64,000 bases of DNA, from assembly GCF_024734075.1 (NCBI RefSeq), contig NZ_CP102850.1, forward strand, positions 5,084,001 to 5,148,000, in the 5' to 3' direction. The stretch comes from Gordonia mangrovi. GTDB taxonomy: Bacteria > Actinomycetota > Actinomycetes > Mycobacteriales > Mycobacteriaceae. Position numbers and translations under genes: made by a program. Positions 26,075 to 33,141 of this stretch are shown one piece after another. The notes beneath the pieces are model-generated. The model was not told the origin of the DNA. It saw nothing but the letters and a program-made list of their open reading frames with translations, and ran no database searches. How positions within the stretch are numbered: the stretch's first letter is position 1; each line of letters opens with the position of its first letter.

Positions 26075-26704
26075 ATGGACGACGTGGTGCTGATCGACCA
26101 CCCGCTGGTGCAGCACAAGCTCACCCTGCTGCGACGCAAGGACACCTCCACCAACGACTTCCGTCGGCTGCTGACCGAGATCTCCACGTTGATGGCCTAT
26201 GAGGTGCTGCACGACATCCCGATGCATCCGGTCACGATCGAGACACCGCTCGAGACGATGACCGCCAACGTCATCGACGGCAAGAAGGTCGTTTTCGCAT
26301 CGATCCTGCGAGCCGGTACCGGCATCGTCGACGGCATGCTGACCGTGGTGCCCGGCGCGCGTGTCGGACACATCGGGCTCTACCGGGATCCGAAGACCCA
26401 CATCGCCGTCGAATACTATTTCAAGATGCCCGGCGACCTGGCCGAGCGGGATGTGGTGATCGTGGATCCCATGCTGGCGACCGGACATTCGGCGGTCGCC
26501 GCGGTGGATCGGATCAAGGAGTACTCCCCGCGATCGATCAAATTCGTCTGCCTGCTGACCTGCCCGCAGGGTATCTCGACCCTGCACACCGCACATCCCG
26601 ATGTCCACATCTTCACCGCGGCCGTCGACCGGGGACTCAACGACGACGGGTACATCGTGCCCGGTATCGGCGACGCCGGAGACCGCATATTCGGTACGAC
26701 CTGA
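26075..26704 (+). CDS. upp: uracil phosphoribosyltransferase
   Basis: A 209-residue UPRT making UMP from uracil and PRPP. Motifs: ILRAGTGIVDGMLTVVPGARVGHIGLYRD, the PRPP loop VDPMLATGHSAVAAVD (about 129-144) and the C-terminal uracil-binding YIVPGIGDAGDRIFGT. It follows urc4 by 15 bp, with GAAGGA upstream of the ATG. In the URC pathway uracil is first converted to a ribonucleotide, so the enzyme (URC6 in yeast) is the natural entry step for this operon as well as a salvage enzyme. Confidence 0.95.
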   Translation: MDDVVLIDHPLVQHKLTLLRRKDTSTNDFRRLLTEISTLMAYEVLHDIPMHPVTIETPLETMTANVIDGKKVVFASILRAGTGIVDGMLTVVPGARVGHIGLYRDPKTHIAVEYYFKMPGDLAERDVVIVDPMLATGHSAVAAVDRIKEYSPRSIKFVCLLTCPQGISTLHTAHPDVHIFTAAVDRGLNDDGYIVPGIGDAGDRIFGTT

Positions 26705-26715
26705 CAACCCACACC

Positions 26716-26737
26716 GACCGTGTACGAGAGCACGGTC
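26716..26737. terminator. short hairpin between convergent upp and CPBP gene
   Basis: GACCGTG (26716-26722) and CACGGTC (26731-26737) form a 7-bp stem with an 8-nt loop at the meeting point of two convergent transcription units. Weak by itself and without a T-run; its position is the main argument. Confidence 0.4.
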
Positions 26738-27446
26738 ACGACGGCAGGTGCCAGGCGACCGCGGCACCCACCGCACCGGTGGCATTGAGCGCCCAGTGCA
26801 GCGCGACCGGCGCGAGCAGACTCGTCGTCCGGTGCCGTAGCCAACCGAACACAAATCCGGCGGCCGTGGTTGCTGCGACGGCACCGAGCACTCCCGCGAC
26901 CTGACCGACAGACCCGGAACCGAGCACGCCGCTCAGACCCGCATTCCCCGCGGTGAGACCCAAGGACGACGTGACATGCCACAGACCGAAGGCAACCGCC
27001 CCCAGGGAGAGGGTCCACCGCACCCCGAACAGGCGGCCGAGGCCGCCTTGCAACACGCCACGGAACATCAGTTCCTCGGGTAGCACGGTCTGCAACGGAA
27101 TCGTCACCAACGCGGCCACCGCTGCCGCGGAGGCGCTGTCGAATCGGTCGGACAAGAAGAACTGTCGAGTGGCCGGGATGGCCACGGCCACCGACACGAT
27201 CGCGAACACCGCGACCACGGCGCCGACGGCATAGGGGATGCCGGCACGCAATTCGGTTCGACTCAATCCCATCTCGCGCCAACCCAGACCTGCCAGCCGC
27301 GCAGCGGCGACCAGGACGATGGCCGCAACCGGGATCACCAGGACCGATGCCGGGCCGGTCGTGAAATGCGCGAGGATATTGATCCCGATCAGCGCTGCCA
27401 CGACACCCACCACCAGCAGGATGGACCGTGTGGGCCACGCGTTCAT
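26736..27446 (-). CDS. CPBP family intramembrane metalloprotease
   Basis: A 236-residue membrane protein with about six helices. The CAAX-protease/bacteriocin-processing (Abi) motifs are intact: EELMFRGVLQGG (EExxxR), FGLWHV and HWALNATG supply the metal ligands. Members cleave within the membrane or act in immunity to peptides; the target is unknown. Its ATG overlaps the TetR stop codon (ATGA at 27446-27443), so it is the last gene of the exporter operon. The reading frame upstream to 27743 is antisense-like extension and is rejected. Coupling to an exporter suggests a role in the same envelope stress or peptide response. Confidence 0.85.
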   Translation of the reverse strand: MNAWPTRSILLVVGVVAALIGINILAHFTTGPASVLVIPVAAIVLVAAARLAGLGWREMGLSRTELRAGIPYAVGAVVAVFAIVSVAVAIPATRQFFLSDRFDSASAAAVAALVTIPLQTVLPEELMFRGVLQGGLGRLFGVRWTLSLGAVAFGLWHVTSSLGLTAGNAGLSGVLGSGSVGQVAGVLGAVAATTAAGFVFGWLRHRTTSLLAPVALHWALNATGAVGAAVAWHLPS

Positions 27447-28042
27447 TGCTCCCCGAACAGGTAGTTGTCGATGGTGGGACCCACCCAGCGACTCAACTCG
27501 GCGGCAGAGGCTTCCGCGATGCCGGGCACTCTCATCACATATCGTGCCAGCACCAGGCCCAACATCTGCGACATCACCAACGCCACGCGCCGCTCGAGTT
27601 GGTCGGCATGCACGAACTGGCCGAGGACCCCCGTCGCGACACCGAGGAAGAACTCCCGCAGACGGTCGGCGATCTCCTCGTGGGTCACCGCGATTCGCAG
27701 CAACGCGACCGCGCGAGCACGTTGCTGTGGGTCGCTCTCCCACAAGTCGACGACCCGATGGACGAACTCACATCCCACGGAGGTGTCGGCCTCGGCGATC
27801 CCGGCGAAGACGGTCGAAACGTCGACCTCGGGACGCAGCGCCGCGACCAGCAGGTCGTTCTTGGTCCCGAAATAGTGGTGGATGAGCGCCGGATCCACTC
27901 CGGCCCGCCGACCGATCGCCCGCATGGTGGTCCGTTCGAAACCGCTCTCGGAGAACATTTCTCGTGCGGTGGTCAGAATCCGTTCGCGATTGTCGACGGT
28001 CGGACCGAGTCTGGGCCGGCCACGGCGGCGGGCCGAGCTCAT
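27443..28042 (-). CDS. TetR family regulator of the exporter operon
   Basis: A 199-residue TetR protein. The helix-turn-helix is in residues 14-60: RERILTTAREMFSESGFERT and IGRRAGVDPALIHHYFGTK. The C-terminal ligand domain is specific to this group (TetR_C, with FLGVATGVLGQFV and LVLARYVMRVPGI, seen with actinobacterial multidrug exporters). It overlaps both neighbours by 4 bp (ATGA), so it is co-translated with the exporter it probably represses. The inverted repeat at 30806-30827 at the head of the operon is its likely site. Confidence 0.88.
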   Translation of the reverse strand: MSSARRRGRPRLGPTVDNRERILTTAREMFSESGFERTTMRAIGRRAGVDPALIHHYFGTKNDLLVAALRPEVDVSTVFAGIAEADTSVGCEFVHRVVDLWESDPQQRARAVALLRIAVTHEEIADRLREFFLGVATGVLGQFVHADQLERRVALVMSQMLGLVLARYVMRVPGIAEASAAELSRWVGPTIDNYLFGEQ

Positions 28043-28902
28043 CGGGACCGGGCGAGGACCAGCATCCGCTCCTCGATGGTGGCCGGGACCGGCCGGATCT
28101 CGGCCTCGACGCCGGCGTCGTCCAACGCCGAGGAGATCGTTGCCGGATCCGTGTCGGGCACCCGGATCGCCCTGCCGTCCAGGATCACCGGAATGTCTGC
28201 GGCGTTGAGCACCGCGAATGTGCGGGCCCAATCCGCGGTGTGCACGGCCACGGCGCGGGTGTCACCGACGATGTCGTCTTCACTACCCGAGGCGACGAGT
28301 GCGCCACCGGCCATCAGCAACAGCCGGTCGCAGTGTTGTGCCTCCTCCATGTAGTGCGTGGTGACCAGCACCCCCACCCCGTCGTCGGCCTGTGCACGGA
28401 TGGTGTCCCACAGTTCGGCCCGCGACAATGCGTCCACCCCGGAGGTCGGCTCGTCGAGGACCAGCACCTCGGGCTGATGTGCCAGGGCAACCAGAAACGC
28501 CGCTTGTCGCTGCGCACCCAGCGCCAGGTCGCCGACCAGCGTGTTCCGGGCATCGCGCAGCGACGGTGGGATCTCCGGAACCGCGGCGTTGTAGGCGTCG
28601 GCGCTGAATGCCAGGTTCTCCGCCACCGTGAGGTCGCGATAGAGGCCGAGATTCTGTGGGACGTAGCCCATCCGCGCGCGGTGGGCACGATCCGGTGGCC
28701 CGCCGAGGAGTTCGACCCTGCCCTCGTTGGGGGCCAGGAGTCCCAACAGCAGGCGGATCAGCGTGGTCTTGCCGGCTCCGTTGGCGCCGAGCAGGCCCAC
28801 GACCTCTCCCGACGACACCTCCATCGACACCGCGTCGACGGCGGTGAAGTCGCCGAATCGACGGGTCACCGATTGTGCGCGCAGCGCCTGGTCGGTTGTC
28901 AT
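28039..28902 (-). CDS. ABC transporter ATP-binding protein 1 (YbhF second-half type)
   Basis: A 287-residue nucleotide-binding protein. Walker A is GANGAGKTT (39-47), the Q-loop VPQNLG has Gln 83, Walker B VLVLDEP has Asp 150-Glu 151 and the H-loop TTHYMEEA has His 183. The signature loop, however, reads LALGAQ (126-131) in place of LSGGQ, losing the serine. The C-terminal 85 residues form a small regulatory domain. It resembles the second half of the fused E. coli YbhF ATPase. Overlaps with both neighbours are ATGA. It should power, with the next gene's ATPase, export through the permease. Confidence 0.88.
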   Translation of the reverse strand: MTTDQALRAQSVTRRFGDFTAVDAVSMEVSSGEVVGLLGANGAGKTTLIRLLLGLLAPNEGRVELLGGPPDRAHRARMGYVPQNLGLYRDLTVAENLAFSADAYNAAVPEIPPSLRDARNTLVGDLALGAQRQAAFLVALAHQPEVLVLDEPTSGVDALSRAELWDTIRAQADDGVGVLVTTHYMEEAQHCDRLLLMAGGALVASGSEDDIVGDTRAVAVHTADWARTFAVLNAADIPVILDGRAIRVPDTDPATISSALDDAGVEAEIRPVPATIEERMLVLARSR

Positions 28903-29720
28903 GACACCTCCTGGTGGCGCCGTGTCATCGACAGCGCGATGACGATGTCCTCCAGGTCCGGCGTCACCACGTCGGCATCGCAGGCAGGGTCACCGTCGGG
29001 CCAGTACTCGCGCCGCTGCCGTCCTCGCCGCCACGACCAATCCGACCGGGTGGGGACGCTCGATGAGGTGACCGTGCCGGTGAAGCCGGCCCGCACATCG
29101 TCGTAGGAACCGGTGGCCAGCGCACGGCCCCGGTCGAGGACGACGAGTTCGGCTGCCCGTTCGGCCTCGTCGAGGTAGGTTGTCGACATCAGCACGCCGG
29201 CGCCGGCGGCGGCGGCCTCGGAAATCATGCGCCACAGATCGATACGACTCACCGGATCGACGCCGGTACTCGGCTCGTCGAGGACGAGCAGGTCCGGATG
29301 ATGCAGCATCGCCATCGCGGCACCGAGCTTGCGGCGCATCCCGCCGGACAGCGCCGATGCCAGTCGATCGGCCGCGATTCGCAGGCCGGCGCGGTCGATG
29401 ACGTCCTCACGCCGCCCGACGAGCTCGTCACCCGTCAATCCGTATATGCCGCCGACGAAGTCGAGATTCTGCCGGACGGTCAGCGCCGACCAACTCCCCG
29501 GACCGGCCGACAGGTATCCGATCCGGTGCTTGCCCGGTGCCTCGACATCCCCACTGTCGGGGGCTATCTCCCCGACGAATGTGCGCAACAACGTGGTCTT
29601 GCCGGCACCGTCGCCGCCGACCAGCGCGACCACCTGCCCCGGTGCCACCGCGACGCTGACGCCGTCGAGGGCGGTTGTCGCACCGAAGGTCACGGTCACC
29701 GACCGGGCTGCCGCGATCAT
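28899..29720 (-). CDS. ABC transporter ATP-binding protein 2 (YbhF first-half type)
   Basis: A 273-residue nucleotide-binding protein. Walker A GGDGAGKTT (35-43), signature LSGGM (124-128) and Walker B LLVLDEP (Asp 148, Glu 149) are good. The Q-loop position reads YLSAGPG without the Gln, and the H-loop reads STTYLDEAE with Thr 181 where His is expected. E. coli YbhF's first half has a similar H-loop change (from memory). Start ATG 29720 overlaps the permease stop (ATGA); the much longer open frame to 30377 runs through the permease in another frame and is rejected. Paired with ATP-binding protein 1 it would form an asymmetric heterodimer. Confidence 0.88.
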   Translation of the reverse strand: MIAAARSVTVTFGATTALDGVSVAVAPGQVVALVGGDGAGKTTLLRTFVGEIAPDSGDVEAPGKHRIGYLSAGPGSWSALTVRQNLDFVGGIYGLTGDELVGRREDVIDRAGLRIAADRLASALSGGMRRKLGAAMAMLHHPDLLVLDEPSTGVDPVSRIDLWRMISEAAAAGAGVLMSTTYLDEAERAAELVVLDRGRALATGSYDDVRAGFTGTVTSSSVPTRSDWSWRRGRQRREYWPDGDPACDADVVTPDLEDIVIALSMTRRHQEVS

Positions 29721-30793
29721 GCGACGTCCGCGCCAGTCGACCCCGCCGAGGTCTCTTGTTGCGGCGGCGACGGCTTCGACACGTCGGGGGCCAGGTCCCG
29801 ACGGAACCGCAGGGTGGCAGCGGTGAACACGACCACCGCCATCGCGGTCAGTACCACCAGAGGCAACCAGAGCGACTCGATCGGGGCGCCACGCAGCATC
29901 ACACCCTGCGAGATCATCGTGAAGTAGGTCAGCGGTAACAGGTAGCCGATCCACCGGACTCCCGCCGCCATGGCATCGAGCGGAAAGATCATGCCGGATA
30001 ACAGTATCTGCGGCAGTAGGAAGAAGAACGCCGTCTGAATGGCCTGACCGGTCGTCTGGGAGATGGTGGAGATCAGCACGCCGAGCCCGAGGACGACGAA
30101 CAGGAAAATGGCCGCGCCGAGCGCGAAGACCAACACATTGCCGTTGAACGGGACGTCGAACAGGAGCATGCCCAGCACGGTCACCACGGTCATGTCGATC
30201 GCGGCGAGGATGAAGTAGGGCACGATCTTGCCCAGGATCACCTGACTCGGCGCGATGGGCATCACCGCGAGCTGCTCGAGCGTACCCGCCTCGCGTTCGC
30301 GGACCAGTCCGATGCTGGTGATGATGGTGCCGATGAAGGTGAGGATGAGGCCGATGATGGCCGGGACCATCACCCATGAGGTCTTGAGATCCGGATTGAA
30401 CAACACTTCCGTGCGGATCTGCCCGCCGAGCTTGTTCAGGATCGAGACCGTCGACTGCGCGGCGAACAGATTGGAGCCGTCGACGTAGGCAGTGGGTTGC
30501 TCACCCGGATTGCCGGTCACCACGGCCACGTCGACGGTGTTCTCGCGCAGCATGTCCTGCGCATGCGTGGCGCCGTCGGCGGCGTCGGTCTCGGTGACCT
30601 CGAAGAAGGGGGGCAGCGCAGTGGCCACCCGTTCGGCCGACGGGCCGAGCACGGCCGTCTGAACCGAGGACACATAGAAGTTGGCCGCGTAGCCGAAGAT
30701 CACCAGCAGCAGCAACGGCAGAACGATCAGCATGGCCAGCGTGCGGCGGTCGCGCCGCAGTTCGCGAAACTCTTTGAGAATCATTGCGCGCAT
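29717..30793 (-). CDS. ABC-2 type permease (YbhR/YhhJ-like)
   Basis: A 358-residue exporter subunit. One helix near residue 20 (LIVLPLLLLVIFGYA) precedes a large extracytoplasmic loop of about 140 residues; five more helices follow (about 165-335), with the coupling motif LVREREAGTLEQLAVMP typical of YbhR/YhhJ-type permeases. The C-terminus is an unstructured Pro/Ser/Gly tail. It is the first gene of the five-gene operon. Only one permease gene is present, so the transporter may be a homodimer in the membrane. E. coli has two (YbhS and YbhR). Probable substrates are drugs or lipids. Confidence 0.88.
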   Translation of the reverse strand: MRAMILKEFRELRRDRRTLAMLIVLPLLLLVIFGYAANFYVSSVQTAVLGPSAERVATALPPFFEVTETDAADGATHAQDMLRENTVDVAVVTGNPGEQPTAYVDGSNLFAAQSTVSILNKLGGQIRTEVLFNPDLKTSWVMVPAIIGLILTFIGTIITSIGLVREREAGTLEQLAVMPIAPSQVILGKIVPYFILAAIDMTVVTVLGMLLFDVPFNGNVLVFALGAAIFLFVVLGLGVLISTISQTTGQAIQTAFFFLLPQILLSGMIFPLDAMAAGVRWIGYLLPLTYFTMISQGVMLRGAPIESLWLPLVVLTAMAVVVFTAATLRFRRDLAPDVSKPSPPQQETSAGSTGADVA

Positions 30794-30805
30794 GCTGCGA
30801 GCGTA

Positions 30806-30827
30806 TGACCTGGGATATCAGAGGTCA
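30806..30827. promoter_or_regulatory. 22-bp near-perfect palindrome at the head of the exporter operon
   Basis: TGACCT (30806-30811) and AGGTCA (30822-30827) flank a central GATATC (814-819 of this thousand), giving symmetry at 18 of 22 positions. It lies 13 bp upstream of the permease start on the minus strand and overlaps TTGACC, a good -35 for the operon. Size and position fit a TetR-family operator through which the operon's own TetR would act. Divergent transcription of the alpha/beta hydrolase could also be affected. Confidence 0.7.
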
Positions 30828-30957
30828 ACGCTTGTTGAATAAATTCCTCGGCGCCTCGGTGGAGGCGCCGGTGCCGGGTTGCCGTCTGAACCGGGATCCG
30901 GGCGTGCCGCTGACCGCGCTGGTAGTGTCATCGCGCCGACTACAGCGGAGGAGCACC

Positions 30958-32682
30958 GTGACTTCGGAGAACCCCACCTCGACCGATGACGGCCACCCGG
31001 TCGACGACGATGCCGATTCGCCAGGCGAGGGCAAGCCGGCGGCACCCTGGTGGCGGCGTCACCTGGGCCGCTACCGATATGTGCCGGTCTCGGTCGCCCT
31101 GGTGTTCGTCTGGTTCTCGATGACACCGTCCCTGCTGCCGCGGGGCGCGTTCTTCCAAGGTGTGGTGAGCGGCGCGTCTGCGGCCGTGGGCTATTGCCTC
31201 GGCGCGTTCGCCAGCTGGTTCATCCGGTACATGATGTCGCGCGACGAACCCTGGCGGCCGCCGTCGCGGCGGTCGTGGATCGTGTTGGGTGTGATCGCGG
31301 TGACCGGCACCGTGCTGATGCTGGTGTGGTTCTCCCAGTGGCAGGACGACATCCGCGATCTGATGGGCGTCGACCGCCTGAGTTGGGGTTCGTACCCGCT
31401 CATCCCGGTCGTGGGTGTGGTGGTGTTCCTGATCCTCGTCAGTCTCGGACGTCTGTTCGGATACTCCGTGCGGTGGTGCGTTCGCCACCTCAACCGAGTT
31501 GCCCCGCCGCGCGTGTCGGCGGCGGTGGGTGCCGTGGTGGTGCTGCTGTTGACGATCTTCATCCTCAACGGTGTGGTCGCCAAGTACTCGATGCAGTGGC
31601 TGAACGCGAGCTTCGCGGCGGCCAACGAGGAGACGAAGGCCGAGACGTCACCGCCCACGTCGTCGTTGCGCTCCGGCGGCCCCGACTCGCTGGTCACCTG
31701 GGACTCGCTCGGCCGCGAGGGCCGCGTCTTTGTCGCCAAGGGTCCCGATGTGGGCGCTCTCTCGGTGTTCAACGGCGCGCCGGCGCAGGAACCGATCCGG
31801 GTGTATGCCGGGCTGGAGTCGGCGGACAGTCTGCGCGAGGAGGCGGAGTTGGCGGCCGATGAACTGGTGCGCACCGGCGGTCTGGACCGGGCCGTCGTCG
31901 CGGTGGCGTCCACCACCGGCAGCGGTTGGGTCAACAAGGCGACGGTGGACTCACTGGAGTACATGTACAACGGCGATACCGCAACCGTCAGCATGCAGTA
32001 CTCGTACCTGCCGAGCTGGTTGTCCTTCCTCGTCGACAAGGAGCGCGCCCGCCAGGCAGGTCGCGCACTGTTCGAGGCGGTGTCCGAGCGCATTCGTGCG
32101 GTGCCGGAGGCGGACCGTCCGAAGCTGGTCGTGTTCGGCGAGAGTCTGGGATCGTTCGCCGGTGAGGCAGCCTTCGGCACCATCCCGGCATTGGCCGCCC
32201 GCACCGACGGCGCCCTGTTCAGCGGTCCCACGTTCAACAACACCCTGTGGCGTGACACCACCAACAACCGGGACGAGGGTTCGCCCCAGGTGCTGCCGGT
32301 CTACGACGACGGCACACACGTCCGGTTCATCGCCGACGAAACCGACCTGTCGGAGCCCGACTCGGAGTGGAAACCATCGCGCATCGTGTACCTCCAGCAC
32401 GCCAGCGACCCCATCACGTGGTGGAATCCGAACCTCATCCTCAACGAACCGGCGTGGCTGTCGGAACCGCGGGGACGGGATGTGCTGTCATCGACGCGAT
32501 GGATTCCGTTCGTGACCTTCCTGCAGGTATCGGCGGACATGGCAGTCGCGGTGAACGTGCCGGACGGCCATGGCCACGACTACATGTCGGCGATCCCCTA
32601 TGCGTGGGCCGACATTCTGGAGCCGCCGGGGTGGACCGAGGCGAAGACCGCGGCGTTGCTGCCGCGTCTCAACCGGGACTGA
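30958..32682 (+). CDS. membrane-anchored alpha/beta-hydrolase (Abhydrolase_9 type)
   Basis: A 574-residue protein. After a 35-residue acidic, Pro-rich cytoplasmic tail there are four to five transmembrane helices (about 42-220: VPVSVALVFVWFSMTPSLLP, IVLGVIAVTGTVLMLVWF, LIPVVGVVVFLILVSLG, VVVLLLTIFILNGVV). The C-terminal 300 residues form the alpha/beta-hydrolase_9 catalytic domain with the nucleophile elbow FGESLGSFAG; a late GHGHDY could contribute the His. The family is known in mycobacteria (Rv1069c-like), with no proven substrate. GTG 30958 follows AGCGGAGGAGC; TAGTGT at about 30922-30928 may be its -10. Confidence 0.85.
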   Translation: MTSENPTSTDDGHPVDDDADSPGEGKPAAPWWRRHLGRYRYVPVSVALVFVWFSMTPSLLPRGAFFQGVVSGASAAVGYCLGAFASWFIRYMMSRDEPWRPPSRRSWIVLGVIAVTGTVLMLVWFSQWQDDIRDLMGVDRLSWGSYPLIPVVGVVVFLILVSLGRLFGYSVRWCVRHLNRVAPPRVSAAVGAVVVLLLTIFILNGVVAKYSMQWLNASFAAANEETKAETSPPTSSLRSGGPDSLVTWDSLGREGRVFVAKGPDVGALSVFNGAPAQEPIRVYAGLESADSLREEAELAADELVRTGGLDRAVVAVASTTGSGWVNKATVDSLEYMYNGDTATVSMQYSYLPSWLSFLVDKERARQAGRALFEAVSERIRAVPEADRPKLVVFGESLGSFAGEAAFGTIPALAARTDGALFSGPTFNNTLWRDTTNNRDEGSPQVLPVYDDGTHVRFIADETDLSEPDSEWKPSRIVYLQHASDPITWWNPNLILNEPAWLSEPRGRDVLSSTRWIPFVTFLQVSADMAVAVNVPDGHGHDYMSAIPYAWADILEPPGWTEAKTAALLPRLNRD

Positions 32683-32685
32683 CGC

Positions 32686-33141
32686 TCAGATCTGGCCCGT
32701 CGCGTCGTAGACCCAACTCGTGTCGGCGGACAGCAGGTCGTCCATCCAACTCGGCGGGGCGTTGTTCATCAGGGTCGTCGAGTCCCAATAGTCCTTCCAG
32801 AGGGTGATCTGGCCGTCGCGCACCCGGTGCACCGTGACGAACGGTAGTTCGGCGACTTCGCCCGTGGTCCACGTCCAGGTCTCGGAATGCTCATAGGTGA
32901 CGTCGTCGCCGTCGGCCACGATCAGCCCGTCGTGGTTGCGGTACGACGACAACTCTTCGAGCCCCACCTTGAGACGTGCGACGATGTCGGCGGGGCCGCG
33001 GGCCGCGAGGGCCGGGCCGAAGGGGACGTCGAGGTAGATGCAACCGTCGGCCAGGAACGGGGCCACCGCATCCCAGTCGCGATCCGACAGCGCCCGCCAC
33101 AGGCCGAGAACCGTATCAGCCGGGGCCGGGACGACGGTCAC
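32686..33141 (-). CDS. limonene-1,2-epoxide hydrolase-like / NTF2-like protein
   Basis: A 151-residue SnoaL/NTF2-fold protein of the LEH type: LGLWRALSDRDWDAVAPFLADGC at the N-terminus and RDGQITLWKDYWDSTTL near the C-terminus match the pattern in which Asp-Arg-Asp activates water for epoxide opening. Substrate unknown. Its GTG start overlaps the aminoacylase stop (GTGA, 33141-33138), so both are cotranscribed. The GTG has no other in-frame upstream candidate. Confidence 0.78.
   Translation of the reverse strand: MTVVPAPADTVLGLWRALSDRDWDAVAPFLADGCIYLDVPFGPALAARGPADIVARLKVGLEELSSYRNHDGLIVADGDDVTYEHSETWTWTTGEVAELPFVTVHRVRDGQITLWKDYWDSTTLMNNAPPSWMDDLLSADTSWVYDATGQI

Noticed and set aside
28899..30377. 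Longer model of ATPase 2
   Set aside because: The upstream 219 codons lie within the permease gene in another frame; the ATGA junction at 29720 and the P-loop position fix the start.
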